Positions 21,562 to 32,970 are shown, counted from the first letter of the stretch. The stretch is 64,000 bases of DNA from Lucinisca nassula (GCA_963580285.1 OY757012.1:170302652-170366651), one strand, 5' to 3'. Program-made: numbers and translations. The notes: a model not told the origin generated them from the sequence alone.

Positions 21562-22440
21562 TACCAAGATTTTTTTTTTACCAAAACAACCGCCCATGCG
21601 CTAATTTCAGCATAAAAATGAGGTGGTGCTTAAAATCTACATGTAATTAATTTTATCTTCTTTTCTTTTCTTTTCTTTGGGGGTGGGGGAGGGGGAGTCT
21701 TTCTTTCTCATGAATAGGCTGCCCATGTCAGCAGCCTGATCAGTTTCTTCGCTATCGGCACTCTTATCATTGAATTCTTTTGAACAGTAAAGACTGATCA
21801 GTCTGCGCATTCAGTGCATAACTCGGGAGGCATTTTCTAAAGAAGAGTTGAACACTCTGACCCTAGCACTCATTGGCTTACGCGAAAACAGAAGCTGCTC
21901 CAAAATTTTCTTCCATATTTACATGCAAATGAGCCGGCGCACAGCTAAAAAAGTTTTCCTGTAACGAAGGATCAGATCAGCCGGTGAATCTTACCAATGT
22001 GACCAAATTCTTTGCTTGCTAGTCTTTTGAAATGCTCAAGGCCATAGAAGGTGTGTGTAAAGAGCAAAGGTTGATCAGACTGCGCAAGCTGATCTGCGTT
22101 TCACAAGCCGCACAGATTTGTTTTTCCTTCAAGTCGCATGCAAAAACCGCGGGAAAATCTGCTCTGACTGCAACAGCAGCACATGCTAAAATGATGGCGG
22201 GAAATACGACGAGCGCTAGAAAAAATGTGCGACCAGAAAATACATGGGTCAGCCTGTGCATCAGCATGCGTTACTTATGATTATTGTAGCGTCTACTAAC
22301 AACATCGTACATATGTCTAACTGCCGCAGCAGGTGTGAAAATAAGGTTCGGATAATTCTTATTGTCACAATAGACTTCAAAGGAAAGTAATTAGATCGCA
22401 GATAGTAGTCGTACAGCAGTAGCTGTTGGCTATGTTAGTC
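21562..22440. other. unannotated spacer with palindromic fragments
   Basis: Contains a pyrimidine-rich stretch (TTTTCTTTTCTTTTCTTTGG near 21660) and fragments with CTGATCAGTCTGCGCA motifs typical of the palindromic MITEs. Overlapping open frames on both strands at 22020-22280 come from such a palindrome-rich segment. No exon with good splice sites was found. Confidence 0.4.
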
Positions 22441-22539
22441 CGCTACATTCTGTTGCCATCCTTACGACCAGCCACACTGCGAAGTTTTCCGAAATTACCG
22501 AAATGAACCAAAAGTGCCCAAAATGGTTTTTTGCGGCCG

Positions 22540-22632
22540 CGGAAACCAGGAAAAAAGATTAGGGTCGTCGGTAAAATATTAGGGTCGGTCGTGTTACCGG
22601 AAACACAGGTATTTTTTATTTTGGCCTGACTG
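22540..22632 (-). repeat. inverted partner of the repeat at 18030
   Basis: Contains TTAGGGTCGGTCGTGTTACC and GGAAACACAGGTATTTTTTA followed by TTTTGGCC. It is the reverse complement of the segment at 18030-18110, with a duplicated TTAGGGTCG block. Confidence 0.55.
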
Positions 22633-23039
22633 GTCCAAGTGTACACACGATTATCTTGTCCGCAGCTAAAAAAGGAGGCCAAAATTGATAAGCCTTCTAA
22701 ATATTGATATCATAGTTACTTAAGTGCTTTAGGCATTGCATCAATGCAAAATCAAGTGGCTAGGAACTTTGAATGAAAATAGGAGTACCCGTTGTCACGT
22801 TTGTGACACGTTTGCGATGTTACGGATTACCGGAAAAGACGCACCGTACCCGCGAAAATGAGCCCATATTCAGTATGTGTAATTTTTCACTTCCATCCAT
22901 ATTTAGGAAAAATGGACCTGTAATTTACGGCTGTACAGCCCTTATCTGGAGCACTGGCTCATATTTACCAAACCATTTGATCGATTTGATTTCTATTCGG
23001 TATTATGACACACACAGGGTTTAAAAATGTATGCTTTCT

Positions 23040-23110
23040 GAGGAAACAGTGAATACCCAGATCAGACACCACATTCTGTGGCATCTGATCAGGGTCTACA
23101 CTGTTTGCCA
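23040..23110. repeat. palindromic GATCAG module
   Basis: AAACAGTGAATACCCAGATC ... CATTCTGTGGCATCTGATC ... CACTGTTTGCC forms the same palindrome seen inside the TTAA MITEs, here without clear TTAA ends. Confidence 0.6.
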
Positions 23111-23154
23111 ACATCCCAAAAAAGGGAGTTAAACTCTTGAGATGCCAAAATTAC

Positions 23155-23640
23155 ATCAAATGCAATTTATTTATTTTATGGTTATCCATTATAACATGAT
23201 TTTACCATATATTCTTTTATAGAAGTATTTATTTATTTATCTATTTATTTATTTAATTGATTCTACATGTATTTATTTTTAATTTCGAAGAGTTGTACAA
23301 AATTTAGGTCTTTTATCTTTGATAATAATTATCCCTTATTAGACCATGGTTGAACCCTACATTTTTCTGAAGTAATAATTACAGTAACACATGTATTATT
23401 AATTAACTTATTTATTTATTTTTATTCAATTATTAAAAAATAAAATTACTTTTAATACAATTTCATTCCATTTATTTATTTTAGCAGTTGATCAAAATCT
23501 TTTTGAGTTATGGCTATTCTGCTAAAAAGCTGTTTTAAAAGCCAAATTATACCATATGTAACTGATAATTTACATACTTAATTTATTTGATCTTACTTTT
23601 GTTGATTTATATCTATTTATAACTTGCAGGAGCTTATGGC
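23155..23640. repeat. AT-rich spacer with TTTA microsatellites
   Basis: Runs of TTTATTTATTTATC type occur at 23165-23280 and 23400-23480 within generally AT-rich DNA. No gene or transposon end is visible. Confidence 0.6.
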
Positions 23641-23870
23641 CCTTTGAAACTTTGGGCATTTTAAGCTTGTAAGCAAGATATCTCAAAAATGATTTGAGCT
23701 ATAGCCCTGAAACTTAAGACTGATTCGGGATGATGAGTAGCTTCAATGATTAACTTTGGAAAAAAATCTGATTATATTTTTGAGTTTAAATATGGCCCTT
23801 TGGGCATATTAAGCTTGTAAGCAAGATATCTCAAAAACCATTACAGCTATTGCAATGAAACAAGTCCTAG
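23630..23870 (+). repeat. two-unit tandem repeat
   Basis: TTAAGCTTGTAAGCAAGATA TCTCAAAAA occurs twice, about 160 bp apart, each preceded by TATGGCCCTTTG. This is a short tandem repeat of unknown origin just outside the 7.6-kb TIR element. Confidence 0.6.
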
Positions 23871-24839
23871 TCACGCCTCCCCCAAGTGGCCACTTTTAAG
23901 GGGGTAAGTGTAATCCTTGGACTAAATCAGATGGATTATTGGATATTGGATAAATCCAACTGAATCCAAGTTGGAAAAATGGGGTGTATTCCTTGGACTA
24001 TTCACCTGTTGGACCATGTTTTGAAGATAGATTTAATGAATTTTATCATGTAATAATATACATCACTTGCATGATTTTTTTCAACTTTGAAAGGTAATAG
24101 TTTTCAAAAGTACTCTTGTCTTCTGAAAAAACAATACCAAACTGAAAATACTTTTTTTGCCCCTTCTTATAACTGTTCATTGTAACCATCCTTTCCCTCC
24201 CCATAAAAACAAAGAAAAGAAAGAAAAAAAATCAACATAAAATGACAACAGAGAAAGAGATAAATGTGAAATATACATTCCCCAAATGGGATTAAAGGAA
24301 AAAAATGTCAAACTGTAGAAATCCATTAACAATGGGTGATTGCTTGTTTACGTGAATTATTTTTAAGCCTGGTGACTGATGCCTCCTTTAAATGGGTCCT
24401 TAATTGGGTTTGTGTACTTAATAATTTATAAAATATCTGTATGGTCTTCCACATCAAACAGAACTTGTTTTTGTTGTACCAGTGGTCACTCAAAAATAAA
24501 TATTTGTCTAATTAGGGACTCATCTTTGAAGTTTTAATGACAGAAACCATAAAAATGACTGATGTCACAGTCTGGATTACAAACATAAATTGAGTAATGC
24601 AAACAGATTAATTGTATAATTTGGGGGCTTATAAAATAAGTTGGAAAATTGTAAATGACATTCAGTACTTAATGTTCAACTGTGACAGTACTGACAATTC
24701 AGATATGGAATTCTAAAACAAGAGGCCCATGGGCCACTATGCTCACCAGAGCTCAGGTGGGCACTGCCAAATTGCAGCCATGTATTTTAACATGTTATCA
24801 TTTTAATCTGCCAAATGAACCCCCATATCCAAATGAGCA

Positions 24840-26540
24840 TCAATGTGGACTCAGTATATGAAACATTAGGCCTTTTATGAAGTAGAGGGGGTGGGGCATG
24901 GACCCAATGGAGCCCTGGTTGGTATCACTAAATGTGTCTTATCACAAAGAACAAGAATATATATGGTTTAGCAGTGGGGATCTGCATGGCTGGAGATATA
25001 AGTGGAGGGGTTGGAGCATGCCCTGTCATTCCCAGGAAAGCCCAAGATTGTTGTCCCTAAATGTGTCTCATCATAAGGATCAAGTATATATATGGTTTAG
25101 GGGTGGGAATCTGAACGGTGTCCAAGATATCCTTTCATGAAGTGGAAAGGAGAGGACTGGCCCCTGCGGACACCCCTACAGTAGGTGTGCTAATAATAAG
25201 GAACAAGAACATATATGAATATGGGGTGGGGATTTGAATGGTTTCTGAAATATATGGCCTTTTATGAAGTGGAAGGGCGGGGCACATTGCCTCCTTAATT
25301 GGGATTAGAATTCCATATCTGAATTGTCAGTTGGTGTGACTGAATGTTTGTTTGTTTGATTTGAGGTTTTACGTCCCCGTCAACACTGTAAAGGTCATTT
25401 TGGAGACGTTGCTTCCAATTTTGTGGGACTTTTACCCGACATTGAGATGAAATGACATCTCAAGCCCTGTCGCCCAATGAAACCAATAGGGTTTATTAGC
25501 ATGGACGGTCCGCCTCGCACCTTGTGTGACTGAATGAGCCTTATCATAAGGAACAAGAATATATATGGTTTAGGGGTGGGGATCTGAACTATTTCTGAGA
25601 TATGTGGCTTTTAATGAAGTCAAGCGGTGGAGCAAGGCCCGGGCATGCCCCGGGGACTCACAAGCTGGTGTCAATGAATGTGCCTTATCATAAGGAAGAT
25701 GAATATATATGGTTTAGGGGTGGGGCTCTGAACAGTTTCTGAGATATAAGGCCTTTTGTGAAGTGCAGGGGTGGGGCAAGGCCCAGGGAGACCCCCAGGT
25801 TGGTGTCAATGAAAGTGTCTTATCATAAGGTACAAGAATATATATGGTTTAGGGGTGGGGATCTGTAGGGTTTCCAAGATATTGTGATATTATGAAATGG
25901 AGGGGGTGGGGCATGGCCCCAGCACATCCCTGGGGACCCCCAGGTTGGTGTCACTGAATGTGTCTCATCATAATGAACAAGAACATATATATATAAATAT
26001 GGTTTAGAGGTGGGGATCTGAACAGTTTCTGAGATATATGGCCTTTTGTGAAGTGAAGGGGTGGGGCATGGCTCCGGCGCACCCCGGAAGACCCCCAATT
26101 TGGGGTCAATGAATGCGTCTTATCATAAGGAGCAAGAATATATATGGTTTAGGGGTGGGGATCTGTAAGGTTTCCGAGATATTGGGCCTTTTATGAAATG
26201 GAGGGGCGGGACATGGCCCCGGCGCATCCCGGGGGACCCCCAGTTTGATGTCACTGAATGCGTCTTATCATAAGGAACAAGAGTATATAGGGTTCAGGGG
26301 TGGGGATCTGAATGGTTTCCGAGATATTGGGCCTTTTATGAAGTGGAGGGGGTGGGGCATGGCCTCGGCACATCCCGGAGGACCTCCAGGTTGGTGTCAC
26401 TGAATGCGTCTTATCAATAGGAACAAGAATATATATGGTTTAGGGGTGGGGATCTGTAAGGTTTCTGAGATATAAGTCATTTTATGAAGTACTGGGGGCG
26501 GGGCATGGCCCCGGCACAACCTACTGGACCCCCAGGTTGA
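24840..26540 (+). repeat. approximately 145-bp tandem array
   Basis: About eleven units with ATATATATGGTTTAGGGGTG GGG, a GAGATATATGGCCTTTTATG box, a GGGGTGGGGCATGGCCCCGG box and a GTCTTATCATAAGGAACAAG box. Spacing between GGTTTA boxes is about 137-150 bp. A truncated SINE (25347-25523) interrupts one unit. Confidence 0.9.
25347..25523 (-). mobile_element. truncated SINE with a 13-bp target duplication
   Basis: GTGTGACTGAATG lies at 25334-25346 and 25524-25536. The insert reads TTTGTTTGTTTGATTTGAGG through CAATGAAACCAATAGGG to CGCCTCGCACC, the tail half of the SINE family at 9005 and 62701. It is truncated at the head, as expected for incomplete reverse transcription. Confidence 0.9.
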
Positions 26541-26587
26541 CATAAAAGCATATCGCTGGGAGAAGTTTACTAAAGGAACATTTCTAT

Positions 26588-26825
26588 TTTTTTTTTTTTT
26601 TTTTTGGTTTGAGTTTTACGGCCCTTTCAAGATTATTTCACTCATATCGAGCCGATCGTTAATCAGAGGTGGGCGAAAACCGGAGTACCCGGAGAAAAAC
26701 CACCTGACCTTCCGTTGCAGAACTTGGCGTCTCACACGTGGCCCGAGCGAGGCTCGAACCTACGGCGGTGAGAGACCTAATGACTAAGAGTCAGCGCTCT
26801 TATCCACTAGGCCACGGAGGCCCGT
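26588..26825 (-). mobile_element. tRNA-derived SINE with a 12-bp target duplication
   Basis: GAACATTTCTAT occurs at 26576-26587 and 26826-26837. The minus strand begins GGGCCTCCGTGGCCTAGTGG, a tRNA A-box-like start. It has an anticodon-like loop CTCTTAG (CTT, lysine-like) and a B-box region GTAGGTTCGAGCC. It ends with a poly-A tail, seen as a T-run at 26588-26605. It is a different family from the SINE at 21241 but shares the GGGCCGTAAAACTCAAACC tail style. Confidence 0.9.
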
Positions 26826-26867
26826 GAACATTTCTATGAAAGTTTTGTCAAAATATCTGCAAAGACC

Positions 26868-27070
26868 CCATTTTGATTTTTATCAGTCTTTGTATCAACT
26901 GCCTATTCGAAAATCGCAAAATTGCAGTATGTTTCCTCTGGCTTTCTTTGCCGGATCATTACAGGGTCACTGATGAGGCTTTATTAGCCGAAACTACGTA
27001 GTATGACCCATCTTTTTTCTTATGAATGTTTTCATTGCTCTTAAAGGAACTCATTTTTTTATTTTTATTT
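26868..27070 (+). repeat. dispersed repeat, inverted copy at 63310-63515
   Basis: CAACTGCCTATTCGAAAATC, GTATGTTTCCTCTGGCTTTC and GGGTCACTGATGAGGCTTTA TTAGCC recur as the reverse complement near the right edge of the window. A shorter relative of its core (TCATCAGTGACCCT) is at 61100-61130. Identity unknown. Confidence 0.75.
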
Positions 27071-27646
27071 GTAGTTAATGCCATTTTTCAATTTTCCCTA
27101 TTATAAGTCTATGGAAAATCTAAGTTGCCATAGCAACCAAGCTAAAGAGCCGAATTTCATAAAAAACATAAAACCTGTAAAGGCAAATATGGTGAATATT
27201 TCCATAACCTTTCAGCCTCATAGAGCATACGGTTTCTGAGGAGATGATTTTTTAAGTTTTTTTTTTCTATTTTTTCATTTTGGTTTCCATGGCAACCAAT
27301 ACAAATGAGCAGTAGGCCTAAAATCATATGGCAGATAGTAGATTGCCTAAGGAATATTTCTATGAAAGTTTTGTCAAAATATCTGCAGTGGCTTGGCAGT
27401 AAATGCCATTTTTCAATTTTCCCCATTATAAGTCTATGGAAACTCTAAGTTGCCATAGCAACCAAACCAATCAGCCGAATTTCATAAAAAACACAAACTT
27501 TCAATCCCCCAACCCAAGGATGCTACAGATGAAATTTGGGCTGAATCGGCCCAGTGGCTTCAGAGGAGATGTCGTTTGAAAATGTTGACGAAGACGCAGA
27601 CGACGGACAAGCTCCCCCGGAGCCTTTGGCTCTGGTGAGCTAAAAA

Positions 27647-28143
27647 AGTGTAAAAACAAAACTGTGAACAAGGTGCTTTCTAATTTACAGGATTAATTTT
27701 AACTGTGGTTTCCCCCCCCCCCCCTTCAACATATTCACGAGAGGTGGTTCTAACGAGTACCCACACCACAATCTATGTTTTGGAGCAGAAATAAGGAAAA
27801 TAATATTTTCCTTGAAAACCCCACTTTTCCCTATATAAAGTTGGGTTTATCAGGATGTTCATTACACGGGCTTATTAACATAAAGCTGAGGAAAATAAGT
27901 TAGGGAGTTTTTGGGGTGGCACTTCTGAGACACTGTATAATGTTTTGTATTTTAATTTTAGAGCATTATCTTGTTATGGTTTGAATTCTTCTGTATCTTT
28001 TATAAAAACAGCACATCAGATTAATTTGCTCATAAATTCTTAGCCCCATCATAGTTCACATTTTGTGTACAAGAAGTGAGAAACGTGGGGTAAAGCATTT
28101 TCCCGACAACATGCATTATTTCTGCCAGTCATTATGTTAACAG
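27647..28143. repeat. spacer with a half copy of the hairpin MITE
   Basis: GGTGGTTCTAACGAGTACCC and AATCTATGTTTTGGAGCAGA (27745-27790) match one arm of the hairpin family, with no opposite arm. A C-run precedes it near 27712. Otherwise AT-rich with no gene. Confidence 0.5.
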
Positions 28144-28408
28144 GTCCATGAAATGTTTACCCTTGTAAACCCCACTTCATGTGGAGAAAAGTGGGGTTTT
28201 CAAGGCAAATATTATTTTTTTTTATTTCTGCTCCAAAACATAGATTTTGGGTACCCGTGAGAACTGCCTCATCCATAGTAGGCAGTTCTAACGAGCACCC
28301 ACAATCTGTGTTTTGGAGCAGAAATAAGAAAAATAATGTCTGCCCACGTAAACCCCAGATTTCTCTATATAAACTTGGGTTTAGGTGGGTGTTCATTTCA
28401 TGGACTTG
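28144..28408. mobile_element. long hairpin MITE, about 265 bp
   Basis: Arms of about 120 bp: GTCCATGAAATG, ACCCCACTTCATG and TTTCTGCTCCAAAACATAGA on the left; TCTGTGTTTTGGAGCAGAAA, AACCCCAGATTTCTC and CATTTCATGGAC on the right. The loop contains CAGTTCTAACGAG and its partner. Related copies are near 30478, 32880 and 63690. It encodes nothing. Confidence 0.8.
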
Positions 28409-29280
28409 ATCACGTGATGTATATATAAATAAGCAATAAAATAAATACATAAATAATAAAAAAACATTATTAAATAATTAAATAAAAGCTTATTTATGGG
28501 TCCAGTGTGAGTACTGCAATGAAAGGTCACGTTTGTTTTTGTTTTTTCAATTTTCATATCAACTTAAGAAAATTAATAATAAATTAGGCCCTAATTAACA
28601 ATCAAACTTATTAGAAAAAAAATGCTTCTGAAAGATCAAACAACACATTTCAAAAATGAAGACTTTCAATTATTTGCAAAATTTCAACCTAATCATAGGC
28701 TTACAGCCATTGGTTGTAATATGTAACTTTGCCCCACCTACAATAAGATAAACCCCACCTACAAATCACCATTAAACTGCCAATCACAACCATTATAATA
28801 TCAAGCCTTTTTCTTTACTTCTCAAAGAAAATCTTGTTTAGCATTTTTCATATATGAGTCCTATGGAAATGTTGTTCTCTGAAAACAAACAAAAGAAAAA
28901 TTTTTGCTATGAGGTAATATAGCTCTGAATGTAGTACTTGGAAGTCTTAAAAAAAAATAATAATGCCATTACCAGTAAGTAATAAAATGACTGATTGAAT
29001 AGGAATAGATATAAAACCACTAGGAAAAAATAAATTGGCCAAATTGTCATACAACAAAAATAATAATAATAATAATAATAAGATAAATAAATAACTGTTT
29101 TTTTTGTTTCCTGGTAGGGAAATTTCCATTAGAACTGAACATACTTTTTTAAAAAGATTAACACAATGCCTAAAATATATTTCATTTATTTATATGGTGA
29201 AGAATTTCTTTATCGCATGTTTTAATTTTTTCCACTTATCCCGCTGAACAAGACAATCCCTACATTTGCAAACAGTTTAG
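28409..29280. other. AT-rich spacer
   Basis: Low-complexity AT-rich DNA with an AATAATAATAATAATAATAA run near 29055. No exon, RNA gene or transposon end is supported. Confidence 0.5.
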
Positions 29281-29845
29281 CTCCAGATAAGCCATCTGAT
29301 CAGGATCTTCACTGTTCATCATGCAGTTTGTGAATTTAACGGATATATTATATCAAGCATATAGAAAGTACTTACTGTAGATATATTCTAACTTCAAGTG
29401 AACATTTTTTAAAAGAGTAACAAGATGCCGTCTGATCAGGATCTTCACTGTTCATCATGCAGTTTGTGAATTTAACAGATAGCTTATAATAAGTACATGT
29501 ATATTGAAAGTAGAGAAATTCTAATTTTAAGTGAACATTTTTAAAAGAGTAACAAGATACCATCTGATCAGTGATCAGGATCTTCACTGTTCATCATGCA
29601 GTTTGTGAATTTAAAAGATAGCTTATATTAAGTGACATGTGTATTGAAAGTAGAGAAATTCTAATTTTAAGGGAACATTTTTAAAAGTGTAACAAGATGC
29701 CGTCTGATCAGGATCTTCACTGTTCATCATGCAGTTGGTGAATTAAAAAAAAAAAAAGATAGATTATATCAAGTATATAGAAAGTAGGGAAATTCTAATT
29801 TCAACTAAATATATTTTATCAGAGTAACAAGATGCCAAAAATATA
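29281..29845 (+). repeat. approximately 135-bp tandem repeat, four units
   Basis: Each unit carries TCTGATCAGGATCTTCACTG, TTCATCATGCAGTTTGTGAA and AACATTTTTAAAAGAGTAAC AAGATGCC. The GTCTGATCAGG boxes are 130-142 bp apart. The first unit is incomplete. The unit contains the GATCAG motif of the palindromic MITEs and may have grown from one. Confidence 0.8.
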
Positions 29846-30470
29846 TTTCATAAAATTCTATGGTGAAAAATTTCCTGAGCATAATAACACGTTTTTCATT
29901 TTATTTAATTTTCTTTTTTTTTTCTTTTTTTCTGTATAGATGCCTATGTGGTGATATACCATACCATTAGGTGTCATTTTCAATAAACAGTAATTATCTT
30001 CAATTATCATAGGCATTATATGGCTGATTAAAGCACTGGTCCTCCTGTAATTGGTCCTCAAATTATACCCCTGGTCCTCTAGAGGACTTGGTGCTCAGTC
30101 CTCTGGTCCTCAAGTAAGTCCTCAAATTATACCTTCCCCAAAAATTGAGCAGTTGGAGGACATAATAAAACTAAAATTTCCTTCAGTCACTTTCATTTTT
30201 ATTTTTGAAAAGTTTAGGGAGGCTGACGTGAGAACCAGAAAATAAAAAATTCTATAGCCTAAGCCTAAACTATCATTTATATGGCATCTGAATTCAGTTA
30301 CCGTAATAATCCAAAGAATTGGGACACCTTGAGCATGTGCTGTAATTATCCTAAAAAATGAACAAGTTGAATTTACCAGCTAATAAAGCATTCAAAAGAC
30401 TTGGACAGAAGGGAAATAGTGTAGACTTTGATCAGAGCAGTCGGATCAGGTCTTAACTATTTGTCATTAT
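29846..30470. other. AT-rich spacer with a short duplicated block
   Basis: TGGTCCTC/CAAATTATACC is repeated at 30050-30135. Otherwise nothing recognisable. Confidence 0.4.
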
Positions 30471-30477
30471 GTTAACA

Positions 30478-30652
30478 AGTCCATGAAATCAATACTCTGG
30501 TAAACCCCACTTTATATAGAGAAAAGTGGGGTTTACAAGGGTATACATTATTTCTGCTTCAAAACATAGATTGTGGATACTCATTAGAAACGCCCCAATA
30601 AGGTGGTTCTTACGAATACCCACAATCTAAGTTAAAAGCAGAAATAAGGAAA
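30478..30652. mobile_element. hairpin MITE (GTTAGAACC family)
   Basis: GTCCATGAAATC, GTAAACCCCACTTTATATAG, CTTCAAAACATAGATTGTGG on the left and CCACAATCTAAGTTAAAAGC on the right. Left flank ATTATGTTAAC matches that of the copy at 28144. The right arm is shorter than the left. Confidence 0.7.
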
Positions 30653-31490
30653 ATATCGCAATTTTTCATAGGAAAAATGCCATTTTTAGGGCCATGAAAA
30701 ATTGCCCTATTTTGCATGGGTGTGTTACCATTATGTTCATACATGTAATGCTGTCACATTTTTTATGATTTTTATCCCCAAAATATATTTATTGTCCAAC
30801 AGGTAAATAGTCCAAGGAATAGCCCACCTTTATTCAAATTTGATTTCACTGGATTAATTCAGTATTATCTTTTTGAGTGGTCCTTGATTAAATGAAATTT
30901 GCCTGAAAAAGATCTCTTTGATGCAAATGTTATCAATTGATAAGTAGAAACTGATATCCCGGGCTGATATCTGGCTTAAATCAATTGAGTTAAGCAATCA
31001 AGCATTGTTGTGGTTTAAATTTTGTATGGTTCAGTCATTATTCTCCTTCCTCTCATTTTGGGGATGTGTATTTTCATATTTCTTTACTATAAAGTCCTTT
31101 AACAATCCAATCATTCCTTTTTTGTCTCTCGTTTTGGGTGCATTTACAACATTCATTTACAATAAGCTTTCAGGCTATGGCTATCAGTTTCAAAACAAAA
31201 GCAAAGCAAACCAAAAAAAAGAAAAAAAAAAAAAGAAAAAAGAGACTTTTCAGTAATTATGCATTTTATCTGAAAACAGAGTAATTTTGGAAATTATTAA
31301 TTTCCAAAATTGAAAAACTTGATGCATATTATTACATGATAAATTAATTAAATTTATCTTCAAAATATAGTCCAACAGGTGAACAGTCCAAGGAATACAC
31401 CCCTATTTTTCCAACTTGGATTCAGTTGGATTTTTCCAATATCCAATAATCCAACTGATTTAGTCCAAGGATTACACCTACCCCTTTTAA

Positions 31491-31770
31491 GGCCCGGTGA
31501 TAAAATTTCGGTGTCCGAACACGCTCCATTGACATCATTTGCTGGGATGAATGTCATAAAGTGCACCATCCTTCAGATCGGGGCGTTAATTGGAGGCCCC
31601 CTGTGCATGGAGAACCATCCCCTGTGCAGGTTAAAGATCCCTACAGTAATTACATGATTACTGTGTAGGCTTTCATCCTGCAACCTGGAGTGTATGTAAT
31701 GTACACATGCGTTAATGGTCAAATGTGACCGACGCAGTATCAGTAGATATATAGATAGATAGGGGGGAAA
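31491..31770 (+). mobile_element. partial SINE of the GATA-tail family
   Basis: Shares CAGGTTAAAGATCCCTACAG, GATTACTGTGTAGGCTTTCA and GGTCAAATGTGACCGACGCA with the complete copy at 57541-57931 and ends in GATAGATAG. The tRNA-like head is missing or eroded. It abuts the right TIR of the 7.6-kb element at the TTTTAA. Confidence 0.8.
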
Positions 31771-32104
31771 CGTCTTGGGGGCAAAACGTCCAGGGGAGGA
31801 AATGGTTTGGGGGGGGGCGAAACGTCCCAGAACCAACGGAGGTAATGGTCAAATGTGGGTCCGTCGAATTACCCCAAACCACTCCAAACCACCCAAAACC
31901 ACATCAAAATACCCCAAACCACTTTAAAAGTTATATGATATACAATAGAGATATACTTACTGACATGTTTTGAAGTATTTTAATGCATATAGTCTGTTTT
32001 CCCACTAATAGTGATGTGGTTTGTTGCTCAAATTATTGCTGACTTCACCGTTTGTTGCTCACATTATTGCTGAGTTAATCTGCCGTCCAATATTAAGCTA
32101 AATA

Positions 32105-32690
32105 TGTAAGAATAATTTAATTACAGTTTAGAAGAAGAAGATCATGAAGAAGAAGGATCATGAAGAAGAAGGATCATGAAGAAGAAGAAGAAGAAGAATG
32201 TGAAGGTCAACGAAGAATAAGTTTTCATCTTAATCTTCTAGCGGCAAAGTTTAGTGCATTAATTCTATTGCGGCAAAAGTTTTGTGCATTGCTACCCAAA
32301 TCTGATGTGTGCAAGAAGAAGAAGAAGAAGAATTCATCTATCTTAATCTTCTAGCGGCAAAGTTTACTGCATTGCAACCTATAATTTTAGGGCGTCTGAT
32401 CAGAGCCTACATAATTTGACACTCATTGTGCATTGCTACCCAAATCCGATGTATGCAAGAAGAAGAAGATGAAGAAAAATAACAGTGTAGACCCAGATCA
32501 GACATAATAGTGCAAGTCACTCAAACAGTGGAGGCCCTGATCAGATGCCGCGTTCTGGGCCTGCACTGTTTGCAACGGAACCCGTTTCATAGTGTATACC
32601 CAGATCAGACATAATTCTGCCACTCATCCGGTGCATAATAAAGAAGAAGAAGAAGAAGACCCCTTATAATCATCAATTTTCCTTTTGATA
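32105..32690 (+). repeat. AAG-rich direct repeats
   Basis: GAAGAAGAAG tracts separate repeated blocks with CTTAATCTTCTAGCGGCAAA and GTGCATTGCTACCCAAATC. GGATCATGAAGAAGAA is itself tandem near 32155. The module CAGTGGAGGCCCTGATCAGA is at 32525 and again at 32807. No gene is indicated. Confidence 0.7.
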
Positions 32691-32879
32691 CGACGTCATA
32701 TTTTCATTTTGACAGTTGACAGACAGTTCTAAGGTAGCCGGAGAGGGGTGTGAGGTTATCTTTTCATCCAAATTTATTGGGGAAGGACTTAACTTTTAGC
32801 AAACAGTGGAGGCCCTGATCAGATGCCGCGCTCTGGGCCTGCACTGTTTGTCACGGAACCCGTTTTGAATTTAAATCAA

Positions 32880-32970
32880 AATAGAGATTGTGGGTACACA
32901 TTAGAACCGCCTCATCGAGGCGTTTCTAACGGGTGCCCACAATCCATATTTTGATACAGAAATAAGAAAA
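32880..32970. repeat. short hairpin (GTTAGAACC family)
   Basis: GATTGTGGGTACACATTAGA ACCGCCTC pairs with GAGGCGTTTCTAACGGGTGC CCACAATC. It is followed by ATACAGAAATAAGAAAAATA as in other copies. Confidence 0.75.

Larger units (their letters stand above)
24717..27646 (+). mobile_element. composite repeat 3 (approximately 145-bp tandem core)
   Basis: It starts ACAAGAGGCCCATGGGCC followed by GCTCACCAGAG and ends with the shared 3' module. That module contains TAAGTCTATGGAAAC, TTGCCATAGCAACCAAACC, CGAAGACGCAGACGACGGAC and the hairpin AGCTCCCCCGG...CTCTGGTGAGC with TAAAAAA. The CCATAGCAACC module appears twice (27120-27150 and 27450-27470), so the 3' part is partly duplicated. Two SINEs are inserted within it. 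No protein is encoded. Confidence 0.65.
23900..31484. mobile_element. 7.6-kb element with long terminal inverted repeats
   Basis: The left end (from GGGGGTAAGTGTAATCC) and the right end (GGATTACACCTACCCC) are inverted copies over about 230 bp (23900-24130 and 31255-31484). Shared boxes include CTAAATCAG/TTGGATTATTGGATATTGG and AACTGAATCCAAGTTGGAAA. TTTTAA flanks both ends (23894-23899 and 31485-31490). The interior contains composite repeat 3, SINEs, hairpin MITEs and AT-rich DNA, and no recognisable transposase. It could be a non-autonomous DNA transposon that collected later insertions, or two inverted copies of a smaller repeat. The matching flanks favour the first reading. Confidence 0.6.

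Noticed and set aside
22019..22280. Overlapping 82-codon frames on both strands
   Set aside because: Symmetric open frames over a palindrome-rich segment, with no splice sites and no family resemblance.
26740..26825. tRNA-Lys-like gene
   Set aside because: Same reasoning: poly-A tail, target duplication and a SINE body.
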